Assembly (NCBI RefSeq): GCF_012940005.1
Contig: NZ_SPMX01000002.1
Location: forward strand, 1 to 64,000
DNA length: 64,000 nt
DNA from: Candidatus Accumulibacter contiguus
GTDB taxonomy: Bacteria > Pseudomonadota > Gammaproteobacteria > Burkholderiales > Rhodocyclaceae
Direction: 5' to 3'
Shown piece after piece: positions 55,801-64,000 of the stretch. Positions within the stretch are counted from its first letter, which is position 1. Each line of letters opens with the position of its first letter. The notes below the pieces were generated by a model that had not been told where the DNA came from, did no database searches, and saw nothing but the letters and a program-made list of their open reading frames with translations. A program made the position numbers and the translations under genes.

Positions 55801-57204
55801 TCAGCAAATGGTTTGACCTCCCTGTAGCCCGTCGCAACGATGGGCCTTCAATCCCGCGCAGATTACGGCGCGGGATTTTTTTTCGTCACGAGAAGCGCCA
55901 GGCACGCTCGCTGACGGCATACCACCAAGCAGGCGTACCTCGCGCTGCGGGAAGGGAATCTCGATGCCGTGCTCGCGGAACGAGTTCCAGATCATCAGGT
56001 TGATCGCCGAACGGACGCCACCGGTCCCCTCCTGCGGGTCGGCAATCCAGAAACCAAGCTCGAGATTGATGCCACTATCGGCAAACAGTGTCAGCAGCGC
56101 TTGCGGCGCAGGTTCGGCCAAGACGCGCGGCTGTGCCTGCGCTGCCTCGGTCAACAGGCGCATCGCCTGCTCGAGATCGGTGCCATAGGCCACCTGTACC
56201 GGTACCATCATCCGCAGTCGTGAATCGGTGAAGGACTCATTGCGCACGATGTTCGACACCAGGTACTCGTTGGGAATGATCACCTCGGTACCGGCCAGTG
56301 TGCGCAGGACCGTATAGCGGGAAGTGATCTGGGTGACGACTCCGGAGGTCGTCGCATCGAGACTGACCAGGTTACCGATGCGAATCGATCGGTCGAGCAG
56401 AATGATGAAGCCACTGACGTAATTGCTGGCGATTCTCTGCAGGCCGAGTCCGAGACCGACGGCAAATGCGCCACTGAACACCGACAGAGCAGTGATGTCG
56501 ATGCCGACGATCGACAGGCTCAGCAACAAGGCCACCACCGACAGCACTGCCTTGACCAGGCGGCCCAGCACCACGCGCAGATTCGAGTCCAGCGTCTCGC
56601 TGGCGAGCAGGCGAGCCTCGATCTCGCCCGAGAGCCAGAGTGCGACCAGGACTGTGACGACGACGGTCAGCAGGCCGGTCAACAGGGTCCACAGGTCCAG
56701 CTTCTGCTTGCCGACGTGGAAACTCACCTGTTCGAGGATCTCGATCAGAGGTTCCGCTAGCCCGGTCAGATAGAGCGCCAGGCATAACCAGATGGCTGTG
56801 GCGATGAAGCGCTCGGAACTGGCCAGCCAGCCACTCGGCGAGAAAGCGTGGCGCAGAACATAGATCGCCGCCCGTACCAGCGCCATCGAGAGCAGCAATG
56901 GCACGGCCAGATCGAGCAGGCTGACCGGCCCGAGCTGCCAGTGCCTGAAACTCTGGCGGACAATCAACACCGACAGCAGCGCCAGCAGGGGAAACGCGAC
57001 GCGCTTCAGGCTACCGGTACCGAAGGCGCGCAAGGCACCGTGCGCCGTACTCACGCGCGCGAACTCGTGCCGTCGGCCGTAGCGCGCGCCCCCCCAGGCG
57101 AGCAGCAAACTCGCACCCAACGCCAGCACCTGCCAGAGAAAAGCCGGATCCTGAAAATCCCGCCAGAGGTCGAACAGCAGGGCAAACATCTGCTTTTCGG
57201 TCAT
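55801..57204 (-). CDS. MscS-family mechanosensitive ion channel
   Basis: 467 residues from ATG at 57204, overlapping the rsmB stop by four bases. About six N-terminal membrane spans lead to the pore helix GAFAVGLGLGLQRIASNYVSG and the cytoplasmic beta domain (DRSIRIGNLVSLDATTSGVV, IPNEYLVSNIVRN). It should open on osmotic downshock. The last 35 residues (after REVRLLGG) are antisense to a perfect plus-strand terminator and are probably not family sequence: with one A fewer in the A8 run (55876-55883 on the plus strand) the protein would stop after DEKNPAP. Confidence 0.88.
   Translation of the reverse strand: MTEKQMFALLFDLWRDFQDPAFLWQVLALGASLLLAWGGARYGRRHEFARVSTAHGALRAFGTGSLKRVAFPLLALLSVLIVRQSFRHWQLGPVSLLDLAVPLLLSMALVRAAIYVLRHAFSPSGWLASSERFIATAIWLCLALYLTGLAEPLIEILEQVSFHVGKQKLDLWTLLTGLLTVVVTVLVALWLSGEIEARLLASETLDSNLRVVLGRLVKAVLSVVALLLSLSIVGIDITALSVFSGAFAVGLGLGLQRIASNYVSGFIILLDRSIRIGNLVSLDATTSGVVTQITSRYTVLRTLAGTEVIIPNEYLVSNIVRNESFTDSRLRMMVPVQVAYGTDLEQAMRLLTEAAQAQPRVLAEPAPQALLTLFADSGINLELGFWIADPQEGTGGVRSAINLMIWNSFREHGIEIPFPQREVRLLGGMPSASVPGASRDEKKSRAVICAGLKAHRCDGLQGGQTIC
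55851..55883 (+). terminator. Rho-independent terminator of the rstAB transcript
   Basis: ATCCCGCGC (55851-55859), an eight-base loop and GCGCGGGAT (55868-55876) form a perfect nine-base-pair stem followed by eight T (55876-55883). It lies inside the 3' end of the convergent MscS-like reading frame. Confidence 0.9.
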
Positions 57205-58472
57205 CGCCGCTCCATTACTGCAGCATAAAAGGCGTCGGTCCCGTGATGATGGGGAAACAAGCGCAGGCGCTCGCCGACGTCGATCGCGATCCCCTGCCTG
57301 GTCAGGACATCCTGTGCAGAACACAGAACAAAGTCCGGGTGCGCCGCCAGGAAGGCCTGGACCACCGCCTCGTTCTCGACTTCGAGCAGACTGCAGGTCG
57401 CGTAGACGAGGCGTCCACCCGCTTTGACCAGACTCCCGGCGGCCGCCAGAATCGCCGTCTGTTTGACCCCCAGCTCGGCAACACTTGCCGGCGTCTGCCG
57501 CCACTTCAAGTCCGGGTTGCGACGCAGGGTACCGAGGCCGGAGCATGGCGCGTCGACCAGCACCCGATCGAGTTTGCCGGCAAGGCGCCGGATCCTGATG
57601 TCACGTTCGGATTCGATCCGCAGCGGATGCACATTCGACAGGCCGGAACGTGCCAGGCGTGGTTTCAGCCTGGCCAAGCGCCGCTCGGCGACGTCGAAGG
57701 CGTAGAGCCGGCCCTGCGAACGCATCAGCGCTCCAAGCAACAAGGTCTTGCCACCCGCACCAGCACAGAAGTCGGCAACCATTTCGCCGCGCTTGGGCTG
57801 CAACAGGAAACCGAGCAGCTGGCTGCCCTCGTCCTGCACTTCGATGCTGCCATCGATAAATAACGGATGCTTCGACAGGGCTGGCTTGCCGAGCAGACGA
57901 ATTCCCAGCGGCGAATAGCGACAGGCCTCGGCCGCCAGCCCGTCGGCCAGCAAGCTCGCCAGCACCTCCGACCGACCAGCCTTCAGGGGATTGACGCGCA
58001 GATCCAGCGGCGCCGGCTGATTGAGAGCGTTTGCCAGGCGATCGACTTCATCGGCTGCGTACTGCGCCATGAACTCGGCGTACAGCCAGTCGGGCAGATC
58101 GAGGCGAACCGCCGGCGGCAGTTCGTCGATCTTCACCGCCTTGGCCTGTGCCAGCCATTTGCTCTCGGATTCGCTCAGCACGCCCTCCAGCTGGCGCCGG
58201 TTCATTCCCTGCAGGCAGGCCAGGGCGGCGAGCAGCAGCCGCCGCGAGCTCAGTTCACCGGCACAACGCGCCGACAGCGAGCGCTTGCGACGCAGCACGG
58301 CGAACACCGATTCGGCGACGAAACCGCGGTCGGCATGGCCGAGTTCGCGATGCTGGCGAAAATAGTGGGAAACGATCAGGTCGGCTGGAAAAGCCGAGCG
58401 CAACAGTTCCGACAGCAGTGCTTCGGCGTGGCGAAAGAGGGCGGGAGTAAAACGCGCGGTGCTTGCGGTCAT
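57201..58472 (-). CDS. RsmB/NOP-family 16S rRNA (cytosine-C5) methyltransferase
   Basis: 423 residues. SAM-binding CAGAGGKTLLLGALM, catalytic motif VDAPCSGLGTLRRNPDLKW and TCSLLEVENE with the second cysteine, as in RNA m5C methyltransferases. The N-terminal NusB-like helical region is present (about 10-110). Probable target is C967 of 16S rRNA if orthologous to RsmB. It is coupled to DUF3108 upstream and the MscS channel downstream by four-base overlaps. Confidence 0.87.
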   Translation of the reverse strand: MTASTARFTPALFRHAEALLSELLRSAFPADLIVSHYFRQHRELGHADRGFVAESVFAVLRRKRSLSARCAGELSSRRLLLAALACLQGMNRRQLEGVLSESESKWLAQAKAVKIDELPPAVRLDLPDWLYAEFMAQYAADEVDRLANALNQPAPLDLRVNPLKAGRSEVLASLLADGLAAEACRYSPLGIRLLGKPALSKHPLFIDGSIEVQDEGSQLLGFLLQPKRGEMVADFCAGAGGKTLLLGALMRSQGRLYAFDVAERRLARLKPRLARSGLSNVHPLRIESERDIRIRRLAGKLDRVLVDAPCSGLGTLRRNPDLKWRQTPASVAELGVKQTAILAAAGSLVKAGGRLVYATCSLLEVENEAVVQAFLAAHPDFVLCSAQDVLTRQGIAIDVGERLRLFPHHHGTDAFYAAVMERR

Positions 58473-59506
58473 TGCGGTTCCTGGCTGATTTCAATGGCGG
58501 TCGCGACCTGCACGTAAAGATCGCCCTTGCGGTCAACATGCTGGATTTTCACCGGCAGCAGCGCACGCTGGTAGGCCAGCCAGAGTTCGGTCGTGGCCAC
58601 GCCCGGCACGCGCAGGTGCAGGCAGCGAAAGGTTCCTGCCGGAACCACGACGTCCTCGTCGCCGACGACTTCGACTCGATAGTCTGCATATTTTTTCCCG
58701 GTCACGATCGGCAAGCTGCGGCTCGCGCCGAGGTCAGGCAACAAGCCCAACTGGTAGGGAAAGCTCAACAGGTCCTGCGTACCGGGGCGCAAGGCCTGCA
58801 CCGGCCGATCGCCGATCCGCAACTGCAGCGCATCCCAGTCGAACTCGGCTCGCTGGTCGCTTGCGCGCCCCTTCTGGTGGGTCATCACCCGCTCGGGAAG
58901 CAATCCGGCAGCGGTCCACCGGCCGCGACTTTCGACTTCGAAATGCAGCGGCCGGAAAAACCCTACCAGTCCGTTGGTTTCGGTCACCGCCGTGATCCGG
59001 TATCTGCCGTCGACGACTTCCCAATCGTGGATCGAGAAACCGATCTGAAAACCCTGATCGCCGCGATCGACGCGGTAACGAATCCTGCCATGCGCCGGCA
59101 ATTGCGACGCGACCGGCGCCGAATGGGCAAGCGGTGACGGGATTGCCGGCAACAGGTCCGGCATGGCCTCGAGTTCTTGACTTCCTTGTAGCACAGGCGC
59201 CGGGTCGGGCTCTTGCGCAGAGACGGGCGCCGGGGTCGCCGCTGGCGAATCACGAGCGCTCAGCACCGACCGGGGCGCGGCTGACGCCGTCGGCTTGCGC
59301 CGCGCCGGATGCCGATTCGCTGCCACAGGCTTCACTTCAGCCTTCGCCTCCGGCTGGAGGGACGGCAGAGGCGCTGGCGGCGTCTTCAGTTCAGCAATCA
59401 GCGTCGGCGGCTCGCTACCGGCCGACCAGTCGATCTCCGGAGCAAAGAGCAGCAGCGAGTGGACACCGAGCGAGGCAAGGAAGGCGATGATCAGAACGAC
59501 AGGCAT
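58469..59506 (-). CDS. DUF3108 domain protein, TonB-like N-terminus
   Basis: 345 residues. One N-terminal membrane span (VVLIIAFLASLGVHSLLLF) and a Pro/Ala-rich periplasmic linker (about 35-135) resemble TonB-like anchors, followed by a DUF3108 beta domain (IRYRVDRGDQGFQIG ... PAGTFRCLHLRVPG). DUF3108 proteins are uncharacterised periplasmic or exported proteins. Stop overlaps the rsmB start (ATGA) and the start is 12 bases after purN. Confidence 0.82.
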   Translation of the reverse strand: MPVVLIIAFLASLGVHSLLLFAPEIDWSAGSEPPTLIAELKTPPAPLPSLQPEAKAEVKPVAANRHPARRKPTASAAPRSVLSARDSPAATPAPVSAQEPDPAPVLQGSQELEAMPDLLPAIPSPLAHSAPVASQLPAHGRIRYRVDRGDQGFQIGFSIHDWEVVDGRYRITAVTETNGLVGFFRPLHFEVESRGRWTAAGLLPERVMTHQKGRASDQRAEFDWDALQLRIGDRPVQALRPGTQDLLSFPYQLGLLPDLGASRSLPIVTGKKYADYRVEVVGDEDVVVPAGTFRCLHLRVPGVATTELWLAYQRALLPVKIQHVDRKGDLYVQVATAIEISQEPQ

Positions 59507-59518
59507 CGGCTCACCGAA

Positions 59519-60173
59519 TTACCCCGCGACGAGCTGCGGAGCGATCAGCACCACGCCGCCAGCCTGCGGCGCATCCAGCGATACGCGTCCGTCACGCAGT
59601 CGCAGGCGGCCTTCGGCAAACCAGCGCACCGCCAGTGGGTAGACCTGATGTTCCTGCGCCAGGACGCGCGCGGCAAGCGTCGCCTCGTCGTCGTCGTCGA
59701 GTACCGGTACGGCTGCCTGCACGATGACCGGTCCATGATCCAGGTCGGGGGTCACGAAGTGTACGGTGCAGCCGTGAATCCGGACGCCTTCGGCCAGCGC
59801 GCGGCGGTGCGTGTGCAGGCCGGGAAATGCCGGCAACAGCGAAGGGTGAATGTTGATCAGGCGATTCTCGTAGCGACGCACGAAAGCCTTGCCGAGAATC
59901 CGCATGAACTCCTGCCAGCACCACGAGGTCTGGTGCGAAGCCGTCAATTGCCGCGGCGACCGCGACATCGAATTGTTCGCGCTCGGCAAACCCTCGATGG
60001 TCGATGACGCACGTTGGCACGCCGTGTGCTTCGGCGGTCTGCAGGCCCAGGGCATCGGGCCGGTTGGAGATGACGCCGACGATACGCGCCGGCATCGCTC
60101 CGGAAGCCGCAGCGTTCAGCAGCGAAGTGAGGTTGCTGCCACGCCCGGAGATCAGGATCACCAGGGTAATCAT
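59519..60173 (-). pseudogene. purN: Phosphoribosylglycinamide formyltransferase with frameshift
   Basis: The N-terminal frame begins at ATG 60173 (MITLVILISGRGSNLTSLL, the GRGSN substrate loop) and reads to LVVLAG; the rest (FMRILGKAFVRRYENRLINI, HPSLLPAFPGLHTH with catalytic residues, and DLDHGPVI) continues in another frame to 59519. One surplus base between 59909 and 59912 separates them; without it the product is 217 residues, normal for PurN. The enzyme formylates GAR in purine synthesis using 10-formyl-THF. Because the gene is normally essential for purine prototrophy, sequence error is the likelier explanation. The start overlaps the DedA stop by four bases. Confidence 0.87.
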
Positions 60174-60811
60174 GCGCTAGCCTTGTGGTGTTGCAGCCAG
60201 CTGACGAACACCGGCAGCAGCGAAATCACGATGATCGCAACGATCACCAGCGTCAGATTCTGCTGAATCCACGGCAGGTTGCCGAAGAAGTAGCCCGCCA
60301 GAGTCAGCGAGCCGACCCAGCCGATCCCACCGATCAGATTGAAGAAAGTGAATTTTCCGTAGCTCATCGCGCCGATGCCCGCCACGAACGGTGCAAAGGT
60401 GCGAAACAGTGGCAGGAAACGCGAAATGACCAGGGTCTTGCCGCCGTGCTTCTCGTAAAAGGCGTGCGTCTTTTCGAGCGCCGATCGGTTGAAAAAACGC
60501 GATTGCTCCCAGTGGAAGACCTTTGGCCCGAGATAGCGGCCGATCTGGTAGTTGAGCATATTGCCAAGCAGCGCTGCGGCAATCAGCACCGCGAGCAGGA
60601 CGCCGATCTGCATGCCACCCAGCGCTGCCAGCGCACCGGCGACGAAGAGCAGCGAATCACCGGGCAGGAAAGGCGTCACCACGAAGCCGGTCTCGCTGAA
60701 GATGATCACGAAAAGGATCGCATAGATCCACGACCCGTATTGCTGCACCAGTATCGCCAGGTGCTTGTCGAGGTGCAGGATGATATCGATAAAGCTGGTC
60801 AGGTATTCCAT
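60170..60811 (-). CDS. DedA-family membrane protein
   Basis: 213 residues from ATG at 60811 (an ATG at 60835 is also in frame; neither has a good ribosome-binding site). Family motifs: ETGFVVTPFLPGDSLLFVAG, GNMLNYQIGRYLG, and FLPLFRTFAPFVAG with the conserved arginine; the segment after gives the FNLIGGIGWV motif. DedA proteins support proton motive force and envelope homeostasis, and members act as undecaprenyl-phosphate or lipid scramblase/transporters. First gene of a coupled five-gene operon DedA-purN-DUF3108-rsmB-mscS. Confidence 0.9.
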   Translation of the reverse strand: MEYLTSFIDIILHLDKHLAILVQQYGSWIYAILFVIIFSETGFVVTPFLPGDSLLFVAGALAALGGMQIGVLLAVLIAAALLGNMLNYQIGRYLGPKVFHWEQSRFFNRSALEKTHAFYEKHGGKTLVISRFLPLFRTFAPFVAGIGAMSYGKFTFFNLIGGIGWVGSLTLAGYFFGNLPWIQQNLTLVIVAIIVISLLPVFVSWLQHHKASA

Positions 60812-60863
60812 CGTCAGAAAGGAGGCTGGAGGCAAGGAGCGATTCTACCGGAAGCCGGGCCGG

Positions 60864-60869
60864 TATAAT
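60864..60869 (+). promoter_or_regulatory. -10 box just upstream of the mutL start
   Basis: A perfect TATAAT ends 6 bases before the mutL ATG. Transcription from it would begin at or next to the start codon, giving a leaderless or nearly leaderless mRNA. There is no consensus -35 and no Shine-Dalgarno before the ATG, which is consistent with that idea. Confidence 0.45.
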
Positions 60870-60875
60870 GAGCCG

Positions 60876-62690
60876 ATGCCCGAAACCACCCGCATCCATC
60901 TCCTGCCCGATCTCTTGATCAGCCAGATCGCTGCCGGCGAGGTCGTCGATCGGCCGGCCTCGGTACTCAAGGAACTGCTGGAGAATGCCCTCGACGCCGG
61001 CAGCTCGACGATCCAGATCCAGCTCGAAGAAGGCGGCGTCAAACTGATCCGCGTCATTGACGACGGTGACGGCATTGCACGCGACGAACTGGCGCTGGCA
61101 CTGGTCCGCCACGCGACCTCGAAGATCAGCTCGCTCGATGACCTCGAACGCGTCGGCACGCTCGGTTTCCGTGGCGAAGCGCTGGCCTCGGTGGCCGCCG
61201 TCGCGCGGGTCACCATCGCCAGTCGGCAGCAGGTCGGCAGCACCGCCGGACAGCATGCCTGGCGGCTCAGTGCGGAAGCGGGGGCAACGCCCGAACCAGC
61301 CTCCCTGCCCTTCGGAACCGTGGTCGAAATGCGCGATCTTTATTACAACACGCCGGCACGCCGAAAATTCCTCAAGTCCGACAACACCGAATTCGCCCAT
61401 TGCGCCGAAGCCGTCAAGCGCATCGCGCTGGCCCATCCAGAAGTGGGGTTCACGCTCACGCACAATGGTCGTGTCAGTCTGCACCTGCCCAGGAGCGATG
61501 TGCGAACGCGTGCCGGCGCGATTCTTGGCGAGGATTTTCTCGCCGAGTCGCAGCGCCTTGACGCCGCTGCCGGGCCACTGCGCGTTCTTGGCTTCTGCGC
61601 GCTGCCGGCCTACTCGCGCGCCCGCGGCGACGCCCAGTACGTCTATGTCAATGGCCGTTTCGTTCGCGACAGGCTATTGAGCCATGCCCTGCGCGAGGCT
61701 TACCAGGACCTGCTGCACGGCAGCCGCTACCCGGCTTACTGTCTGTTTCTGGAAGTCGATCCGGCGACTGTCGATGTCAATGTCCACCCGCAGAAGACCG
61801 AGGTCCGCTTCCGCGACGCGCACTCGGTGCACCAGTTTGTCTTCCATGCCGTGCAGCGGCTGTTGTCGAGTCCGCTGGCAACCCCGCCAGCGCCGACTGC
61901 GCAGATGCCGGCAGCAGACGAGTCGTCATCGCGCTGGCCCGATCATCCGGCGAGCGCGACCCAGGCCGAGCGCCCGACCTTCACCGGCCAGACAGCGTAC
62001 CAGGGTTCTCTCGGCGTTGGCGAACCTGCCAGCAACAGTACTTACCTGGCGTTCGCGCAGGCCGCGCAAGTCCCGGATTCACTGCCGCCAGCCGCCGAAG
62101 CCGAAGCAGCGCCGCTTGGTTATGCCCTCGCGCAACTGCACGGCATCTACATCCTGGCGGAGAACCGCCAGGGTCTGGTGGTCGTAGACATGCATGCGGC
62201 GCACGAACGCATCCTGTACGAGAAGCTCAAACACGCACTCGACGAGCAAGGACTGGCGACGCAGGCGCTGCTGATTCCCGCGGTGTTCAATGCCGAAGCG
62301 ATCGACGTCGCCACCGCCGAAGAGCATGCCGCAGCACTGCGACAACTCGGTTTCGATCTCGCGCCGATGGGTCCCCGGCAGCTCGCGGTGCGTGGCGTTC
62401 CATTCCTGCTGCAGGCCGCCGACCCGGCCGCGCTGGCGCGTTCGCTCTTGAACGAACTGCGCGAGCATGGCGTCACGCAACTGCTGACCACAGCGCGCAA
62501 CGAGTTTCTCGCCAGCATGGCCTGCCAGGGCGCAGTGCGCGCCCGGCGGTTGCTGTCGCTGGCGGAAATGAATGCTCTGCTGCGGCAGATGGAGGAAACC
62601 GAACGTTCCGGCCACTGCAACCATGGCCGTCCAACCTGGACGCAGTTGAGCATGACCGATCTCGACCGCCACTTCCTGCGCGGCCGATGA
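60876..62690 (+). CDS. mutL: DNA mismatch repair protein MutL (endonuclease type)
   Basis: 604 residues from ATG at 60876. The N-terminal GHKL ATPase is complete ([51 protein letters not shown]). The C-terminal domain contains [12 protein letters not shown], matching the DxHA(x)2E(x)4E endonuclease motif, plus [10 protein letters not shown] and CNHGRPT metal-site motifs, so this MutL should nick DNA itself, as in Neisseria and unlike E. coli. A long Pro/Ala/Ser linker (about 335-420) joins the domains. Stop overlaps the miaA start by four bases. Confidence 0.96.
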   Translation: MPETTRIHLLPDLLISQIAAGEVVDRPASVLKELLENALDAGSSTIQIQLEEGGVKLIRVIDDGDGIARDELALALVRHATSKISSLDDLERVGTLGFRGEALASVAAVARVTIASRQQVGSTAGQHAWRLSAEAGATPEPASLPFGTVVEMRDLYYNTPARRKFLKSDNTEFAHCAEAVKRIALAHPEVGFTLTHNGRVSLHLPRSDVRTRAGAILGEDFLAESQRLDAAAGPLRVLGFCALPAYSRARGDAQYVYVNGRFVRDRLLSHALREAYQDLLHGSRYPAYCLFLEVDPATVDVNVHPQKTEVRFRDAHSVHQFVFHAVQRLLSSPLATPPAPTAQMPAADESSSRWPDHPASATQAERPTFTGQTAYQGSLGVGEPASNSTYLAFAQAAQVPDSLPPAAEAEAAPLGYALAQLHGIYILAENRQGLVVVDMHAAHERILYEKLKHALDEQGLATQALLIPAVFNAEAIDVATAEEHAAALRQLGFDLAPMGPRQLAVRGVPFLLQAADPAALARSLLNELREHGVTQLLTTARNEFLASMACQGAVRARRLLSLAEMNALLRQMEETERSGHCNHGRPTWTQLSMTDLDRHFLRGR

Positions 62691-63643
62691 GCGAGGTCGC
62701 CGCACCTCCGGGAGTTCTGCCGCCGGCAATCCTGCTGATGGGACCGACCGCCAGCGGCAAGACCGCGGTGGCGCTCGAACTTTCGCGGCGCTTCCCCGTC
62801 GAGCTGATCAGCGTCGATTCAGCGCAGGTCTTTCGCAACATGGACATTGGCACCGCCAAACCCGACGCGGCAACCCTGGCCGAATTCCCACATCAACTGA
62901 TCGACCTGATCAGCCCGCAGGAAGCCTACTCGGCGGCCCGCTTCCGTGCTGACGCACTGCGCGCAATGGCAGCGGTCACGGCGCGCGGCCGCGTGCCCTT
63001 GCTCGTCGGCGGCAGCATGCTCTACTTCAAGGCACTCGTCGACGGCCTGGTCGACTTGCCGGCAGCCGACCCGGCAACACGTGCGGCGATCGACCGGGAT
63101 GCCGCTGCCCGGGGGTGGCCGGCGCTGCACGCCGAACTCGCCGAGGTCGATCCGGCAACGGCGGCGCGCCTGCAGCGCAGCGATGCACAACGCATCCAGC
63201 GCGCGCTCGAAGTCTTTCGCCTTTCCGGCCGCCCGCTGTCGGCGCTGATCATGAGCGAGGAGAAAGCGGCGCCGCCCTACCGCTTCGTTTCGGTCGGCCT
63301 GCTGCCCTCGGATCGTAGCGTCCTGCACCAGCGCATCGCCGACCGCTTCGCAGCGATGCTTGCCGCCGGGCTGGAGGCCGAAGTCGAGTGCTTGCGCAAA
63401 ACATACCACTTACATCCTCATCTGCCGTCGATGCGCTGCGTCGGTTACCGGCAGGTGTGGGAAGTCCAGGACGGCCTCGCGCCCCGTCGCGAACTGCGCG
63501 AGCGTGGCATCTACGCCACCCGCCAGCTCGCCAAGCGACAGATCACCTGGATCGGCAACACGCTGCGGCCGCAGACCGTCGATTGCCTGAGCCCCGATCT
63601 GGCCGGTCAGGTCAGCCGGATCATCGGCAGCATCTTCGCCTGA
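62687..63643 (+). CDS. miaA: tRNA dimethylallyltransferase
   Basis: 318 residues. P-loop [32 protein letters not shown], substrate-binding [14 protein letters not shown] and RCVGYRQVW. MiaA adds the isopentenyl group to A37 of tRNAs reading UNN codons. ATGA overlap with mutL is the classical mutL-miaA arrangement. hfq often follows in other genomes, but here a convergent glycosyltransferase comes next. Confidence 0.96.
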   Translation: MSEVAAPPGVLPPAILLMGPTASGKTAVALELSRRFPVELISVDSAQVFRNMDIGTAKPDAATLAEFPHQLIDLISPQEAYSAARFRADALRAMAAVTARGRVPLLVGGSMLYFKALVDGLVDLPAADPATRAAIDRDAAARGWPALHAELAEVDPATAARLQRSDAQRIQRALEVFRLSGRPLSALIMSEEKAAPPYRFVSVGLLPSDRSVLHQRIADRFAAMLAAGLEAEVECLRKTYHLHPHLPSMRCVGYRQVWEVQDGLAPRRELRERGIYATRQLAKRQITWIGNTLRPQTVDCLSPDLAGQVSRIIGSIFA

Positions 63644-63688
63644 CCGCAAATATTCGGCCAGGCACTGCCTGCAGCGCTCAGTGCGGGA

Positions 63689-64000
63689 TCAGGTCTCCGC
63701 TGCAAGATCTGCGTGCTTCAACAGCATTTCACAGCGATCGACTACCCGAGCTACAGCAGGCGTCTGATCGGTACTGGGCCACTGCCGAGAATAGGCTTCG
63801 GCACGCGCGGCGAGATGGCCATCCTCCAGCAAGCGTTTGATCAGCCGAGGCAACACCGCCGGGTTACCTTCAATGGGCAGCAAAACGCCGGCACCGAGGA
63901 CTTCCACACGGTGACTGGTCATCGTCTGTTCCATCTGCATCGGTAGCAGCAGCAGCGGTTTGCCGTGATCGAGGGCGATGTCGGTCATCCCGCCAGCGTG
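63689..64000 (-). CDS. Glycosyltransferase, C-terminal part (runs off window)
   Basis: About 104 residues of a GT-B fold (GT1/GT28-like) transferase C-terminus: the sugar-nucleotide binding segment HAGGMTDIALDHGKPLLLLP, then MEQTMTSHRVEVLGAG, the pattern of MurG/UDP-glucosyltransferase-type enzymes. The gene begins outside the window. Substrates cannot be inferred. It is convergent with miaA. Confidence 0.7.
   Translation of the reverse strand, partial: HAGGMTDIALDHGKPLLLLPMQMEQTMTSHRVEVLGAGVLLPIEGNPAVLPRLIKRLLEDGHLAARAEAYSRQWPSTDQTPAVARVVDRCEMLLKHADLAAET

Overview
The window looks like a chromosomal segment of a GC-rich betaproteobacterium, most likely of the Rhodocyclales (Accumulibacter/Dechloromonas type). 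This rests on recognisable gene neighbourhoods (apaG / rpe-gph-trpE, secA-argJ, argS-SPOR-dsbA, comF / bioB-bioC, mutL-miaA) and on protein sequence character; no database search was possible. It is mostly housekeeping DNA with a few accessory islands. No rRNA, tRNA, CRISPR array, cas gene or prophage was seen.

Layout. 0-0.7 kb: an ISAzo13-like transposase running off the left edge and an IS5-like remnant. 0.7-7.8 kb: minus-strand genes for a zinc-ribbon protein, DUF3422, a PIG-L deacetylase/Mig-14 pair, a CapA-like protein with a small secreted partner, and an alpha/beta hydrolase. 8-13.6 kb: a plus-strand proteostasis block (Hsp20, Lon, zinc-ribbon protein, Pcm) headed by an orphan Card1/Can2-like CARF nuclease. 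13.7-21.2 kb: trpE-gph-rpe, apaG, argJ, secA. 21.2-27.3 kb: a small membrane-protein gene, ubiB, and a four-gene set (YdjC/NaxD-like deacetylase, GtrA, ArnT-like transferase, Und-P sugar synthase) that resembles the lipid A amino-sugar systems Lgm and Flm/NaxD. 27.5-31.7 kb: argS, SPOR protein, dsbA, SDR. 31.7-36.5 kb: the prkA-yeaH-spoVR stress operon. 37-46 kb: diguanylate cyclase, SDR, B12-binding-like protein, glpK, pyrC, lipoprotein, MidA-type methyltransferase. 46-51.4 kb: pteridine reductase, ttcA, cyclase-FHA, comF, bioB, bioC. 51.4-57.2 kb: dsbB, acyl desaturase, RstA/RstB, two small ORFs, MscS channel. 57.2-64 kb: rsmB, DUF3108, purN and DedA in one coupled operon, then mutL-miaA and a glycosyltransferase fragment.

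The strongest second-look signals are: (1) the CARF nuclease without any CRISPR context, beside hsp20-lon; (2) the candidate lipid A modification locus, whose first gene starts in a nine-C tract that puts the best start codon out of frame and whose GtrA gene lies antisense inside the set; (3) at least seven single-base frameshifts, mostly at homopolymers and mostly +1, in the diguanylate cyclase (twice), glpK, purN, the cyclase-FHA gene, a hypothetical gene and the sugar synthase. That pattern is either systematic sequence error or real decay/phase variation and must be settled first; (4) an A_AAA_AAG slippery site in the ISAzo13-like transposase with the rest of the protein in the -1 frame; (5) structured non-coding elements upstream of prkA and of the desaturase.
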